From NCBI GenBank assembly GCA_900556515.1, contig USPH01000032.1:1-9690 (forward strand): a DNA stretch of 9,690 nucleotides. Direction: 5' to 3'. The stretch comes from an uncultured Collinsella sp. (lineage in GTDB: Bacteria > Actinomycetota > Coriobacteriia > Coriobacteriales > Coriobacteriaceae). The position numbers were made by a program, and so were the translations under genes. Each line of letters opens with the position of its first letter. Position 1 is the stretch's first letter. Positions 1-6,323 of the stretch are shown piece by piece. The notes beneath the pieces were generated by a model. It had not been told where the DNA came from. It searched no databases and saw nothing but the letters and a program-made list of their open reading frames with translations.

Positions 1-471
1 GCCGTCGCCCTCGGCGGCGTGGTGGTCTCCGTCAACACCTGCGCCAACCTGGTCGGCCGTCTTTCCTTTGGCCAGATCATCGACAAGCTCGGCGCCTACA
101 AGTCGCTGCTCATCAGCCTTGTCGTCACCATCGTCGCGCTCGTCATCATGTCGATGAGCTTTACGCAGAGCATGTTCTTTGTGGCGCTCGCCCTGCTCGG
201 CTTTAGCTTTGGCGCCCTGCTCGTCATCTATCCGCCGCTCACCGGTGGCGCCTTCGGTACCAGCAACATCGGCGTCAACTACGGCATCATGTTCCTGGGC
301 TACGCCGCTTCCACCTGGATCAGCCAGCCCATCACCGCCGTGCTGTATCACGCCGAGGCCGGCAGCGCCGCCTACCAGCAGTCCTTCTACGGCGCCATCG
401 TGATCGCCGCCATCGCCGTCGTGCTCACCGTCTACATGATGGTCTCCGACAGCAAGAAGAAGTCCGCTTAG
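1..471 (+). CDS. MFS transporter, OFA (oxalate/formate antiporter-like) family, C-terminal part
   Basis: Partial gene: the reading frame is open from base 1 and ends at TAG 469-471, leaving 156 visible residues. It is an integral membrane carrier of the major facilitator superfamily. The visible part begins near the end of one helix and then shows the MFS loop signature GRLSFGQIIDKLG (residues 19-31), typical of the loop between helices 8 and 9. Four hydrophobic helices follow at about residues 35-54, 58-77, 94-116 and 129-149, with a short lysine-rich cytoplasmic tail (SKKKSA). The stretch FGTSNIGVNYGIMFLGYAAS (85-104) resembles OFA-family carriers, which exchange small carboxylates such as oxalate and formate. 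The substrate cannot be read from this fragment. The next gene, 69 bp downstream on the same strand, is an NAD(P)-dependent oxidoreductase that might act on an imported compound. The family call is fairly firm; the substrate is unknown. Confidence 0.85.
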   Translation, partial: AVALGGVVVSVNTCANLVGRLSFGQIIDKLGAYKSLLISLVVTIVALVIMSMSFTQSMFFVALALLGFSFGALLVIYPPLTGGAFGTSNIGVNYGIMFLGYAASTWISQPITAVLYHAEAGSAAYQQSFYGAIVIAAIAVVLTVYMMVSDSKKKSA

Positions 472-480
472 CAATTGCCG

Positions 481-511
481 ATGTGACAAAGGGACTGTCC
501 CTTTGTCACAT
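481..511. repeat. Perfect 15-bp inverted repeat around a single central base (dispersed-palindrome type)
   Basis: Arms at 481-495 (ATGTGACAAAGGGAC) and 497-511 are exact reverse complements around one T at 496. A transcript would form a long hairpin with a GGGAC/GUCCC tip. No run of T follows on either strand, so it does not look like a standard intrinsic terminator. It fills nearly half of the 69-bp gap between the transporter and oxidoreductase genes and ends 18 bp before the ribosome-binding site of the latter. From memory, closely similar TGTGACAAAGGGAC palindromes recur between genes in other bacterial genomes, including Coriobacteriia. That recollection is unchecked here. Confidence 0.75.
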
Positions 512-540
512 TCCATCGCCACCAGCATTAAGGAGTCGAA

Positions 541-1581
541 ATGTCTGAGCTCAACCCCGTCCGCATTGCCGTCATCGGCGCCGGCGCCATGGGCCGCAAC
601 CACATCCGCTTTGTCACCGAGGAGCCCGAGGCCGAGCTCGTCGCCATCGCCGACGCCTTTGAGGGCGCCCGCGCCACGGCCGAGGCCGCCGGCGTGCCGT
701 TCTTTACCGATCCCGCCCAGATGATGGACGAGGTCAAGCCCGAGGCCGTCATCATCGCCACGCCCAACGACCTGCACCTGGGCGTTGCCCGCGAGGCCAT
801 CAAGCGCAACATCGTGCCGCTGGTCGAAAAGCCGATCTCCAACGACCTCGAGGATGCCCAGGCCTTCGCCGCCGAGGCCGAGACCGCCGGCGTGCCCGTG
901 CTCGTGGGCCAGCATCGTCGCCACAACCCCTTCGTCAACAAGGCCAAGGAGATCATCGAGTCCGGCGAGCTGGGCAAGCTCACCGTGTCGAGCTTCCACT
1001 ACATGATCTATAAGAACGACGAGTACTTCGACGTCGAGTGGCGCCGCAAGAAGGGCGCCGGCCCGATCCTGGTCAACCTGGTGCACGACGTCGACCTGCT
1101 CCGTTACCTGCTGGGCGAGCCCGTCGCCGTCCAGGGCATGCAGTCCAGCGCCGCCCGCGGTTTTGAGACCGAGGACTCCGCCGTGGTCAACGTCCGTTTT
1201 GCCGATGGCGCGCTCGCAAGCATGACCATCTCCGACGCCACCGCCAGCCCCTGGAACTGGGAGGCAACCGCTCGCGAGGATCCGCAGTACCGCCCCTTCG
1301 ACGCCGACGCCTACTTTATCGGCGGCACTAAGGGCGCCCTGTCGCTGCCCCGCCTGCACCAGTTCTCTTACGACGGCGCCTCCAACTGGCACAAGCCGCT
1401 GCAGATGGAGATTCCGGCCGTGGACCCGGCGCTGCCGCACAAGATGCAGCTCAAGCACTTTGTGAAGGTCGTCCGCCGCGAGGTCGAGCCCGTCGTGACC
1501 CCCGCCGATAACGTCAAGACGCTCACGCTTCTCAACGCCATCAAGGAGGCCGCCGAGACCGGCCAGCTCGTCGAGCTGTAA
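541..1581 (+). CDS. Gfo/Idh/MocA family oxidoreductase
   Basis: NAD(P)-dependent dehydrogenase of 346 residues, a usual length for this cytoplasmic family, which oxidises or reduces sugars, inositols and related polyols. The start at ATG 541 is supported by AAGGAG at 530-535, five bases upstream. The N-terminal Rossmann domain opens with VIGAGAMGRNH (residues 11-21), a GxGxxG dinucleotide loop. The family hallmark EKP lies at 96-98 (LVEKPIS), with K97 the conserved catalytic lysine. The C-terminal domain carries LVNLVHDVDLLRYL (177-190), matching the usual active-site segment with H182 and D185; N179 stands where many relatives have Asp. An upstream OFA-type transporter suggests, but does not prove, a shared substrate. 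A strong terminator at 1658-1692 probably ends this transcript. The family is secure. The substrate is not identifiable: inositol, glucose-type and amino-sugar dehydrogenases all share these motifs. Confidence 0.92.
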   Translation: MSELNPVRIAVIGAGAMGRNHIRFVTEEPEAELVAIADAFEGARATAEAAGVPFFTDPAQMMDEVKPEAVIIATPNDLHLGVAREAIKRNIVPLVEKPISNDLEDAQAFAAEAETAGVPVLVGQHRRHNPFVNKAKEIIESGELGKLTVSSFHYMIYKNDEYFDVEWRRKKGAGPILVNLVHDVDLLRYLLGEPVAVQGMQSSAARGFETEDSAVVNVRFADGALASMTISDATASPWNWEATAREDPQYRPFDADAYFIGGTKGALSLPRLHQFSYDGASNWHKPLQMEIPAVDPALPHKMQLKHFVKVVRREVEPVVTPADNVKTLTLLNAIKEAAETGQLVEL

Positions 1582-1599
1582 TGCTGTATTAGGGCAGGC

Positions 1600-1622
1600 C
1601 TCGGCAGAAACCCCATGCCGAG
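1600..1622 (+). other. Small 7-bp hairpin just after the oxidoreductase stop
   Basis: CTCGGCA (1600-1606) pairs with TGCCGAG (1616-1622) around a nine-base loop. No T-run follows, so it is not a full terminator on its own. It could protect the 3' end of the message, or be chance in GC-rich DNA. Confidence 0.3.
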
Positions 1623-1657
1623 CCCTTCGGTCCGCCACCAACAAGCCCCTCTTCTTT

Positions 1658-1692
1658 GCCCTGCGAGCAGCCTCCTGCCCGCGGGGCTTTTT
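1658..1692 (+). terminator. Rho-independent terminator after the Gfo/Idh/MocA gene
   Basis: GCCCTGCG (1658-1665) pairs with CGCGGGGC (1680-1687), with one T-G wobble. Inside it GCAG (1667-1670) pairs with CTGC (1675-1678) across a CCTC tetraloop, leaving a single A/C mismatch between the two stems. Five T residues follow at 1688-1692. This is the classic form of an intrinsic terminator on the + strand. It lies 77 bp past the oxidoreductase stop. Confidence 0.85.
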
Positions 1693-1751
1693 GCTACCTT
1701 GCCGACGATTATTCTGGAGCGAGGCTATTTTGCGCCTCAGCTTGGTTCGTT

Positions 1752-1913
1752 CGCCACGAAATGGGCCTATCTACTACGTTTAACCGATCGCCCTCAAGCA
1801 TGCCGAATTTCGCGAGATAAAAACCGCAGGTAAACGGCTTGCCGACTTTCGGAAAACCCAGGTATGGTCAGCCCCTACGGGTAAAACGTAGTAGATAGGC
1901 CGTTTTCGTGGCG
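1752..1913. repeat. MITE-like non-coding element with 30-bp inverted ends
   Basis: The left end 1752-1781 and right end 1884-1913 are reverse complements at 28 of 30 positions (for example CTATCTACTACGTTT at 1767-1781 against AAACGTAGTAGATAG at 1884-1898). After one more mismatch, three further bases match inward. About 100 bp of non-coding DNA separates the arms, giving a 162-bp unit with no protein. Size and structure fit a miniature inverted-repeat element or an intergenic palindromic repeat. I do not see an obvious target-site duplication. It sits between the upstream terminator and tex, with its right end 81 bp before the tex start codon, so it may carry or influence the tex promoter. 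Confidence 0.65.
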
Positions 1914-1994
1914 CGGCCCCAAAACAGCCTTTTGGGACGGGTGGTATCCTTGGTAGCCCTGTGCTGCAAACGCACCTTAAACGCAAGGAGTCCC

Positions 1995-4142
1995 ATGGAT
2001 CTTATCGCCCAGCTTGCCCGCGAGCTCAACCTTAAGGCCGCCAACATCGAGGCGGCCGTCAAGCTCATCGACGAGGGCAACACCATTCCCTTTATCTCGC
2101 GCTACCGCAAGGAAGCAACGGGCGGCATGGACGACGTCGCCCTGCGCGCACTCGACGAGCGCCTGTCCTACCTGCGCAATCTTGAGCAGCGCAAAGAGGA
2201 CGTCATTCTGCTCATCGACGCCCAGGGCAAACTCACGCCCGAACTCGAGCAGCAGATTCGCGAGGCCACGCAGCTCCAGCGCGTCGAGGACCTCTACAAG
2301 CCCTACCGCAAAAAGCGCATGACCCGCGCGCAGAAGGCTCGCGAGGCAGGCCTGGAGCCACTCGCCAACATGATCATCATGCAGGCCTCGGCCAAGGGCA
2401 GCGCACTCGACGCCGCCGCGGCATACGTCAACGAGGAGGCCGGCTTCGACACGCCCGAGAAGGCGCTCGCCGGCGCGGCCGACATCGTGGCCGAGACGGT
2501 GGCCGAAGACCCCGAGAACGTCGCCGACCTGCGCGCCTTTACGCAAAACACCGCCGACATCGTCGTCGAGGCCACCGACCCCGCCGAAAAGACTCCCTAC
2601 GAGCCGTACTACAGCTATGATGAGCCGCTGCGCCGTATACCCAACCACCGCGTGCTGGCTATCGACCGCGGTGAGCGCGAGGGCAAGCTCCGCGTGCGCG
2701 TGAACGTCGACGGCGCTGCCGCCACGGCGCGCCTCGGCAGCCGTTGGCCCCGACGCCAGGGTGTGTTTGCTCCCGTCTTCGATGCCGCCATCGCCGACGG
2801 CTACAAGCGCCTCATGGCCCCCTCGCTGGAGCGCGAGGCCCGCGCCAAACTCACCGTTCGCGCCCAGACCGAGGCCATCAACGTTTTTGCCAAGAATCTC
2901 GAGGGCTTGCTCTCGGCACGCCCCGTCCGTGGCGCCCGCGTACTCGCGCTCGACCCGGGCTACCGCACCGGCTGCAAGGTCGCCGTCATGGACGAGACCG
3001 GCAAGCTGCTCGACCACGGCGTGGTCTACCCCACCAAGCCGCGCCACGACGTCGCCGGCACCAAGCGCGAGCTCGCCCGCCTCGTCAAGAAGGACGGCGT
3101 CAACACCATCGTCATCGGCAACGGCACCGCCAGCCGCGAGACCGAGGAAGTCGTCTCGGAGTTCATTGCCGAGCAGGCGCCCAGCCTTCGCTACACCATC
3201 GTCAACGAGGCCGGCGCGTCGGTGTATTCCGCCTCCGAGCTCGCGAGCCAGGAGTATCCCGATCTGGATGTCACCGTGCGCGGCGCCATGAGCTTGGGTC
3301 GTCGCCTGCAGGACCCGCTGGCAGAGCTCGTCAAGATTCCGCCCCAGTCCATCGGCGTGGGCCAATACCAGCACGACCTTGACCAGGCCGAGCTCTCGCG
3401 CACGCTGGGCCACGTGGTGGAGGACGTCGTCAACCGTGTGGGCGTCGATGTAAACACCGCGAGCGCGAGCCTGCTGGGATACGTATCGGGCATCACGCCG
3501 AGCGTGGCCAAGAATATCGTGGCTTTCCGCGAGGAAAACGGCGCCTTTACCGATCGCCGCCAGCTCAAGAAGGTCCCCAAGCTGGGACCCAAGGCGTACC
3601 TCAACGCCGCAGGTTTCCTGCGCATCAGCGGCGGCAAGAACCCGCTTGACGCGACAAGCGTCCACCCCGAAAGCTACGAGGTGGCCACGGCCGTCCTGGA
3701 ACGCGCCGGCGTTAAAGCCAGCGAGCTCAGCCGTGGCGGCGTGCCCGACATTGAGCGCCGTCTGGGCAGCATCTCGGCGCTGGCAAGCGACCTGGACTGC
3801 GGCACCCTCACGCTCATCGACATCGTCAACGAGCTCAAAAAGCCCGGCCGCGACCCGCGCGACGATGCGCCCGAGGTGGTCTTTAGCCGCTCGGCACTTT
3901 CTATTGACGACCTGGAGCCCGGCATGGAGCTCAAGGGCACGGTACGCAACGTCGTCGACTTTGGCGCCTTCGTCGATGTGGGCGTGCACCAGGACGGCCT
4001 CGTACACATCTCCAAGCTGGCCAACCGCTTCGTTAAGCACCCGAGTGATGTCGTGCGCGTCGGCGACACGGTGAAGGTGTGGGTCGAAAAAGTCGATCGC
4101 GACCGCAAGAAGATCTCGCTCACCATGGTGCAGGGGAAGTAA
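1995..4142 (+). CDS. tex: Tex family S1 RNA-binding protein (transcription accessory protein)
   Basis: Protein of 715 residues, close to Bacillus-type Tex. Tex binds nucleic acid in the cytoplasm and is linked to transcription and RNA fate; its exact reaction is unsettled. The start at ATG 1995 follows AAGGAG (1985-1990) and gives the family N-terminus; an in-frame ATG at 1908 lies in the repeat element without such support. The N-terminal helical region contains GNTIPFISRYRKEATGG (28-44) and the Tex-typical EDLYKPYRKKRMTRAQKARE (98-117). A YqgF/RNase H-like domain begins near residue 315 (RVLALDPGYRTG). Helix-hairpin-helix motifs span about 483-545 (VNTASASLLGYVSGI, then KVPKLGPKAYLNAAGF). 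A C-terminal S1 domain covers about 645-712 (GTVRNVVDFGAFVDVG, DGLVHIS). All domains appear intact. It converges with the transaldolase gene. Confidence 0.96.
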   Translation: MDLIAQLARELNLKAANIEAAVKLIDEGNTIPFISRYRKEATGGMDDVALRALDERLSYLRNLEQRKEDVILLIDAQGKLTPELEQQIREATQLQRVEDLYKPYRKKRMTRAQKAREAGLEPLANMIIMQASAKGSALDAAAAYVNEEAGFDTPEKALAGAADIVAETVAEDPENVADLRAFTQNTADIVVEATDPAEKTPYEPYYSYDEPLRRIPNHRVLAIDRGEREGKLRVRVNVDGAAATARLGSRWPRRQGVFAPVFDAAIADGYKRLMAPSLEREARAKLTVRAQTEAINVFAKNLEGLLSARPVRGARVLALDPGYRTGCKVAVMDETGKLLDHGVVYPTKPRHDVAGTKRELARLVKKDGVNTIVIGNGTASRETEEVVSEFIAEQAPSLRYTIVNEAGASVYSASELASQEYPDLDVTVRGAMSLGRRLQDPLAELVKIPPQSIGVGQYQHDLDQAELSRTLGHVVEDVVNRVGVDVNTASASLLGYVSGITPSVAKNIVAFREENGAFTDRRQLKKVPKLGPKAYLNAAGFLRISGGKNPLDATSVHPESYEVATAVLERAGVKASELSRGGVPDIERRLGSISALASDLDCGTLTLIDIVNELKKPGRDPRDDAPEVVFSRSALSIDDLEPGMELKGTVRNVVDFGAFVDVGVHQDGLVHISKLANRFVKHPSDVVRVGDTVKVWVEKVDRDRKKISLTMVQGK

Positions 4143-4170
4143 ACCGCCTAAAGCAAGGGTCCCCCCTCTC

Positions 4171-4350
4171 GCGACGTGCAGAATCGCGAGTATTCTGCAA
4201 ATTCCGCCGTTCCGGATGCCCCTCAGAGGCAATAAAGTCACAAACAGCCCCCGTTTTAGCGTCGTCAGAGCCAAAACGGGGGCTGTTCCGTGCTTTATCT
4301 AGCTGGTAAAAGCCTTTACCTTGCTGAATACTCTCAATTTTGCACGTCGC
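4171..4350. repeat. 180-bp inverted-repeat element with 30-nt arms
   Basis: The arm 4171-4200 (starting GCGACGTGCA) and the arm 4321-4350 (ending TGCACGTCGC) are reverse complements at 26 of 30 positions. Just outside them, runs of C (4161-4166) and G (4354-4358) add further complementarity with a small gap. The unit encloses a strong 15-bp hairpin (4243-4287) and a smaller one (4305-4320). It could be a short mobile or palindromic element, or a pre-existing element that now supplies termination between tex and the transaldolase gene. Confidence 0.6.
4243..4287. terminator. Probable bidirectional terminator hairpin between converging genes
   Basis: AACAGCCCCCGTTTT (4243-4257) pairs perfectly with AAAACGGGGGCTGTT (4273-4287) around a 15-nt loop, giving a GC-rich 15-bp stem with A/T ends. 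On the minus strand the stem is followed by TGTGACTTTATT, moderately T-rich. On the plus strand it is followed by CCGTGCTTTAT. Neither flank has a strong T-run, but a stem ending in four T (or A) and lying between converging genes is typical of bidirectional terminators. Confidence 0.6.
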
Positions 4351-4423
4351 AGGCGGGGGTACCTTTGCCCACGGCAGGATTGGAGGCCGATCACCAACCT
4401 ACCGGCAAGTTCGTGTCGGCAGC

Positions 4424-4491
4424 CCCGGCCTTTCCTTTGCCCAGCGCGACCCTTGCGAAGCGCGTGAGCGATAGGGAAAGGAAAGGCCGGG
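4424..4491. repeat. 18-bp stem inverted repeat with a nested GCGC loop
   Basis: CCCGGCCTTTCCTTTGCCC (4424-4442) is the reverse complement of 4474-4491 apart from one bulged base (G at 4439). The 31-base spacer itself contains AGCGCG and CGCGTG segments that can pair. The structure lies 32 bp beyond the transaldolase stop codon. There is no T-run on the minus strand, so it is a weak candidate for an intrinsic terminator; it may stabilise the mRNA 3' end or be part of a repeat family. Confidence 0.5.
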
Positions 4492-4522
4492 CGAACAACT
4501 CGCAGCGCAGCCAGTGTTCGCG

Positions 4523-5227
4523 TTACGGCAGGATATGGAAGCCGAGCGACGCGATATCCTTGGCAAAGCCGCGCACGGTGTCGAGCGAGACCTCGTAGGG
4601 GTCACAGCCGATGTTCTTGCGCTTGGCCAGGATGCTGTTGGGCACCGTGATGATCTGGCAACCGCAGGCTTCGGCCTGGTAAATGTTGATGAGCTCGCGC
4701 GTGGACGCCCACAGGACCTCGCAGTTGGGCTTGGCGGCGGCCTTCTTGACCGACTCCGTCATAAACGGAATGGGGTCGACGCCGGTATCGGCGATACGGC
4801 CGGCAAAGAGCGAGATGATGGACGGCGTCTCGGCATCAACAGCCTCGACCATCTCATCGACCTGCTCGGGCGTAAAGATGGTGGTGACGTTGACCTTGAT
4901 GCCGTCAGCCGAAAGCCTGCGGACCAGCTCGGCGGTGGACTCGCCCTTGGTGGTCACGCATGGAATCTTGACGTAGACGTTCTCGGCCCAGGTAGCGATC
5001 TCGCGAGCCTCGACCTCCATGGTCTCGACGTCGTCGGCAAAGACCTCAAACGAGACGGACACATCGGTGATGTGGGTCAAGACCTCCTTGGCAAACGCGC
5101 GATAATCCGTCACGCCGCCCTTCTTCATAAGGGACGGGTTGGTCGTGAAACCCTGAACGTTGCCGTTCTCGTACATGTCGAGCATGCCTTCGAGGTTTGC
5201 ACCGTCAGCGAACACCTTGATTGCCAT
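4523..5227 (-). CDS. Transaldolase / fructose-6-phosphate aldolase family protein
   Basis: Schiff-base aldolase-fold enzyme of 234 residues, about the size of the compact FSA/TalC-type proteins and far shorter than classical TalB (over 300). The family transfers or cleaves dihydroxyacetone units on sugar phosphates in the cytoplasm, linking glycolysis to pentose phosphates. Seen in the sequence: FADGAN (residues 6-11) with the conserved Asp, GFTTNPSL (26-33), VYVKIP (84-89) whose K87 fits the Schiff-base lysine, NVTTIFTPEQ (113-122), FAGRIADTG (141-149) and VLWASTRE (171-178). The start at 5227 is chosen because AAAGGA precedes it at a normal distance on the minus strand; a longer in-frame start at 5251 would place that ribosome-binding site inside the gene. 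A HAD phosphatase gene lies 193 bp upstream on the same strand. True transaldolase, fructose-6-phosphate aldolase and related activities cannot be separated from sequence alone. Confidence 0.9.
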   Translation of the reverse strand: MAIKVFADGANLEGMLDMYENGNVQGFTTNPSLMKKGGVTDYRAFAKEVLTHITDVSVSFEVFADDVETMEVEAREIATWAENVYVKIPCVTTKGESTAELVRRLSADGIKVNVTTIFTPEQVDEMVEAVDAETPSIISLFAGRIADTGVDPIPFMTESVKKAAAKPNCEVLWASTRELINIYQAEACGCQIITVPNSILAKRKNIGCDPYEVSLDTVRGFAKDIASLGFHILP

Positions 5228-5420
5228 CTGCCTGATTCCTTTCGTTAGCATACGGCCGATAAACTGCTAAACACTTTACCTACGTTTATCAAGGCGTGAA
5301 CTGCGGTTTTTTATCTTCTCGGCGAACGGTATAAACACCTCAGTGTTTGGATTGATAAATCGATTGAGCATGCAAAAGCAAAGAGTCGCAGTTTGAGCAA
5401 ACGTCAGAACGCGGGATTCA
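5228..5420 (-). promoter_or_regulatory. AT-richer leader/promoter region of the transaldolase gene
   Basis: This 193-bp gap is clearly less GC-rich than its surroundings: by hand count 50 of 120 bases are G or C in 5281-5400. It carries a 6+6 bp palindrome (AAACAC 5333-5338, GTGTTT 5343-5348, spacer CTCA) that could be an operator, and a distant 7-bp pair AACTGCG (5299-5305)/CGCAGTT (5387-5393). On the minus strand, TTGATA or TTCACG followed by TAAAGT-like hexamers gives only mediocre sigma-70-type promoter matches. No terminator for the upstream HAD gene is obvious, so read-through is possible. The short reading frames here look non-coding. Confidence 0.35.
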
Positions 5421-6248
5421 TTAGATGAGGCCGAAATGCTGCATCGCTGTGACGGTGCCGTCGTGTGCGACATCGTCGGTCACGTAGTCGGCGACCGCCT
5501 TGACCTCGGGCATGGCGTTGCCCATGGCGACGGCTGTCTCGACGGCAGCGAGCATGCCCAGGTCGTTGCCCGAATCACCAAAGCCAAAGGTGCGCGCATT
5601 TCCCTCGCGGCCCAGATACGCCAGTGCTCGCGCCACGCCCACGCCTTTGTCAATGCCCTTGGGGCTCAGCTCGCGATTCTGACCACCGGTATTGCACAGC
5701 TCAAACTCGCGATTGATAAAGCCGTCATCGTTGGCTACGCGAGCCAAACTGGGCGCAGTGAGGCCTACCTTGCCCACGCGCAGACTGCCGTCGACGCGCA
5801 TCTCCTCGGTGCTGTGCGCCACAGAAGTGCCGATCAGAGACGACTGCTCAACACCCGCGGGTTCCAGGGCAAAAGTAGCCACGTTGGTCTCGAAAAAGGC
5901 TTCAATCCCTGCCGCGACCATACGGCGAGCGAGCTCCGCAACAATGTCTTCGTCAAAGCAGTCCTCATGCACCACGCGGCCCTCGACCTCGAGCGTGGCG
6001 CCTGCCATGGCAACGATGCCCGCGGGATCGAGCGCACGCAAGCTGTCCGCGATGAGCCACAGGGGACGACCCGTGCAGATAAATGCCTGGTGTCCCGCGT
6101 CGCGCAGACGATGAAACGCCTCGACGACCGTCTGCGAGGGGTGAACCGCCGAAAAGTCCTTGTCGGTCATGTTGTCGGGATCGAACGACGTCAGCGTGCC
6201 GTCCACGTCAAAAAAGAGCACGGCGGAATCGGGGCACGCATCAATCAT
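5421..6248 (-). CDS. Cof-type HAD-IIB family sugar-phosphate phosphatase
   Basis: HAD-superfamily hydrolase of 275 residues, the usual size for Cof/YidA-type phosphatases, which use Mg2+ and an aspartyl-phosphate intermediate to dephosphorylate sugar phosphates, FMN or similar small molecules in the cytoplasm. Motif I is FFDVDGTLT (12-20) with nucleophile D14 and acid/base D16. Motif II is CTGR (58-61). Motif III Lys is in LSPKGIDKG (195-202). Motif IV is GFGDSGNDLGML (222-233) with D225 and D229. The cap region of about 85-190 matches the C2 (IIB) type position. ATG 6248 follows AAAGGA on the minus strand. It is divergent from rlmKL and lies upstream of the transaldolase on the same strand, which suggests a loose sugar-phosphate link. 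The specific substrate is unknown. Confidence 0.92.
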   Translation of the reverse strand: MIDACPDSAVLFFDVDGTLTSFDPDNMTDKDFSAVHPSQTVVEAFHRLRDAGHQAFICTGRPLWLIADSLRALDPAGIVAMAGATLEVEGRVVHEDCFDEDIVAELARRMVAAGIEAFFETNVATFALEPAGVEQSSLIGTSVAHSTEEMRVDGSLRVGKVGLTAPSLARVANDDGFINREFELCNTGGQNRELSPKGIDKGVGVARALAYLGREGNARTFGFGDSGNDLGMLAAVETAVAMGNAMPEVKAVADYVTDDVAHDGTVTAMQHFGLI

Positions 6249-6323
6249 ATGGGTTCCTTTCGGGGGCGAGAGTAAACGAAGTATCCATCATATAATGGAG
6301 CGACGCAACCAGAGAGGTCACCC
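6249..6323. promoter_or_regulatory. Divergent promoter region between the HAD phosphatase and rlmKL
   Basis: A 75-bp gap must start transcription in both directions. On the plus strand a perfect -10 hexamer TATAAT lies at 6291-6296, 27 bp before the rlmKL ATG, with AGAGAGG (6311-6317) as ribosome-binding site; no good -35 box is visible at the right spacing. On the minus strand TTGCGT and GATACT at 17-bp spacing are a modest candidate, overlapping the plus-strand promoter, so the two may compete. AAAGGA (minus strand) serves the HAD start. Confidence 0.45.

Larger units (their letters stand above)
1582..1994. other. 413-bp intergenic region between the oxidoreductase and tex
   Basis: No convincing gene. 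The short reading frames here lack plausible ribosome-binding sites and show no recognisable protein. In order it holds a small hairpin (1600-1622), a strong + strand terminator (1658-1692), a MITE-like inverted-repeat element (1752-1913), a 7-bp hairpin (CCCAAAA 1918-1924 with TTTTGGG 1930-1936), a weak -10-like TATCCT at 1945-1950 without a clear -35 box, and the tex ribosome-binding site AAGGAG (1985-1990). The tex promoter is therefore either in the last 80 bp or inside the repeat element. Confidence 0.6.
4143..4522. other. 380-bp convergent intergenic region between tex and the transaldolase gene
   Basis: No credible gene on either strand. The region is packed with inverted repeats: a pair of 30-nt arms at 4171-4200 and 4321-4350, a 15-bp-stem hairpin between them (4243-4287), a small GGTAAA/TTTACC hairpin (4305-4320), an 18-bp imperfect stem (4424-4442 with 4474-4491), and a GCGAACA/TGTTCGC pair (4491-4497, 4515-4521) ending just beyond the transaldolase stop. 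The region must contain the 3' ends of two converging transcripts, so some of this is likely termination structure. The rest looks like one or two short palindromic elements. Confidence 0.6.

Noticed and set aside
1752..1913. Considered as a CRISPR repeat pair or a riboswitch
   Set aside because: There are only two arms, in inverted orientation, with no spacer series. The interior does not match a riboswitch class I can recognise.
1908..1994. An upstream in-frame ATG that would lengthen Tex by 29 residues
   Set aside because: The extra residues start inside the repeat element's right arm, lack a ribosome-binding site and do not resemble Tex. ATG 1995 has AAGGAG at a proper distance.
1977..4274. 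A 765-codon open frame antisense to tex
   Set aside because: It mirrors tex almost exactly. Strong GC codon bias leaves the antisense frame free of stops. The product is a low-complexity Ala/Val/Gly/Leu/Asp/His composition with no recognisable domain, whereas tex has a full set of conserved domains and a good ribosome-binding site.
4514..5248. A 244-codon plus-strand frame opposite the transaldolase gene
   Set aside because: Shadow frame. Its product is an Asp/Gly/His-rich composition typical of antisense translation of GC-rich genes.
5228..5251. An alternative transaldolase start at 5251
   Set aside because: The added eight residues would include the AAAGGA ribosome-binding site of the start at 5227, which gives the normal family N-terminus.
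5276..5473. A 65-codon minus-strand frame in the transaldolase leader
   Set aside because: It begins inside the HAD gene in another frame, lacks a convincing ribosome-binding site and shows no domain.
5436..6275. A 279-codon plus-strand frame opposite the HAD phosphatase
   Set aside because: Shadow frame. The minus-strand product carries all four HAD motifs, while this one has none.
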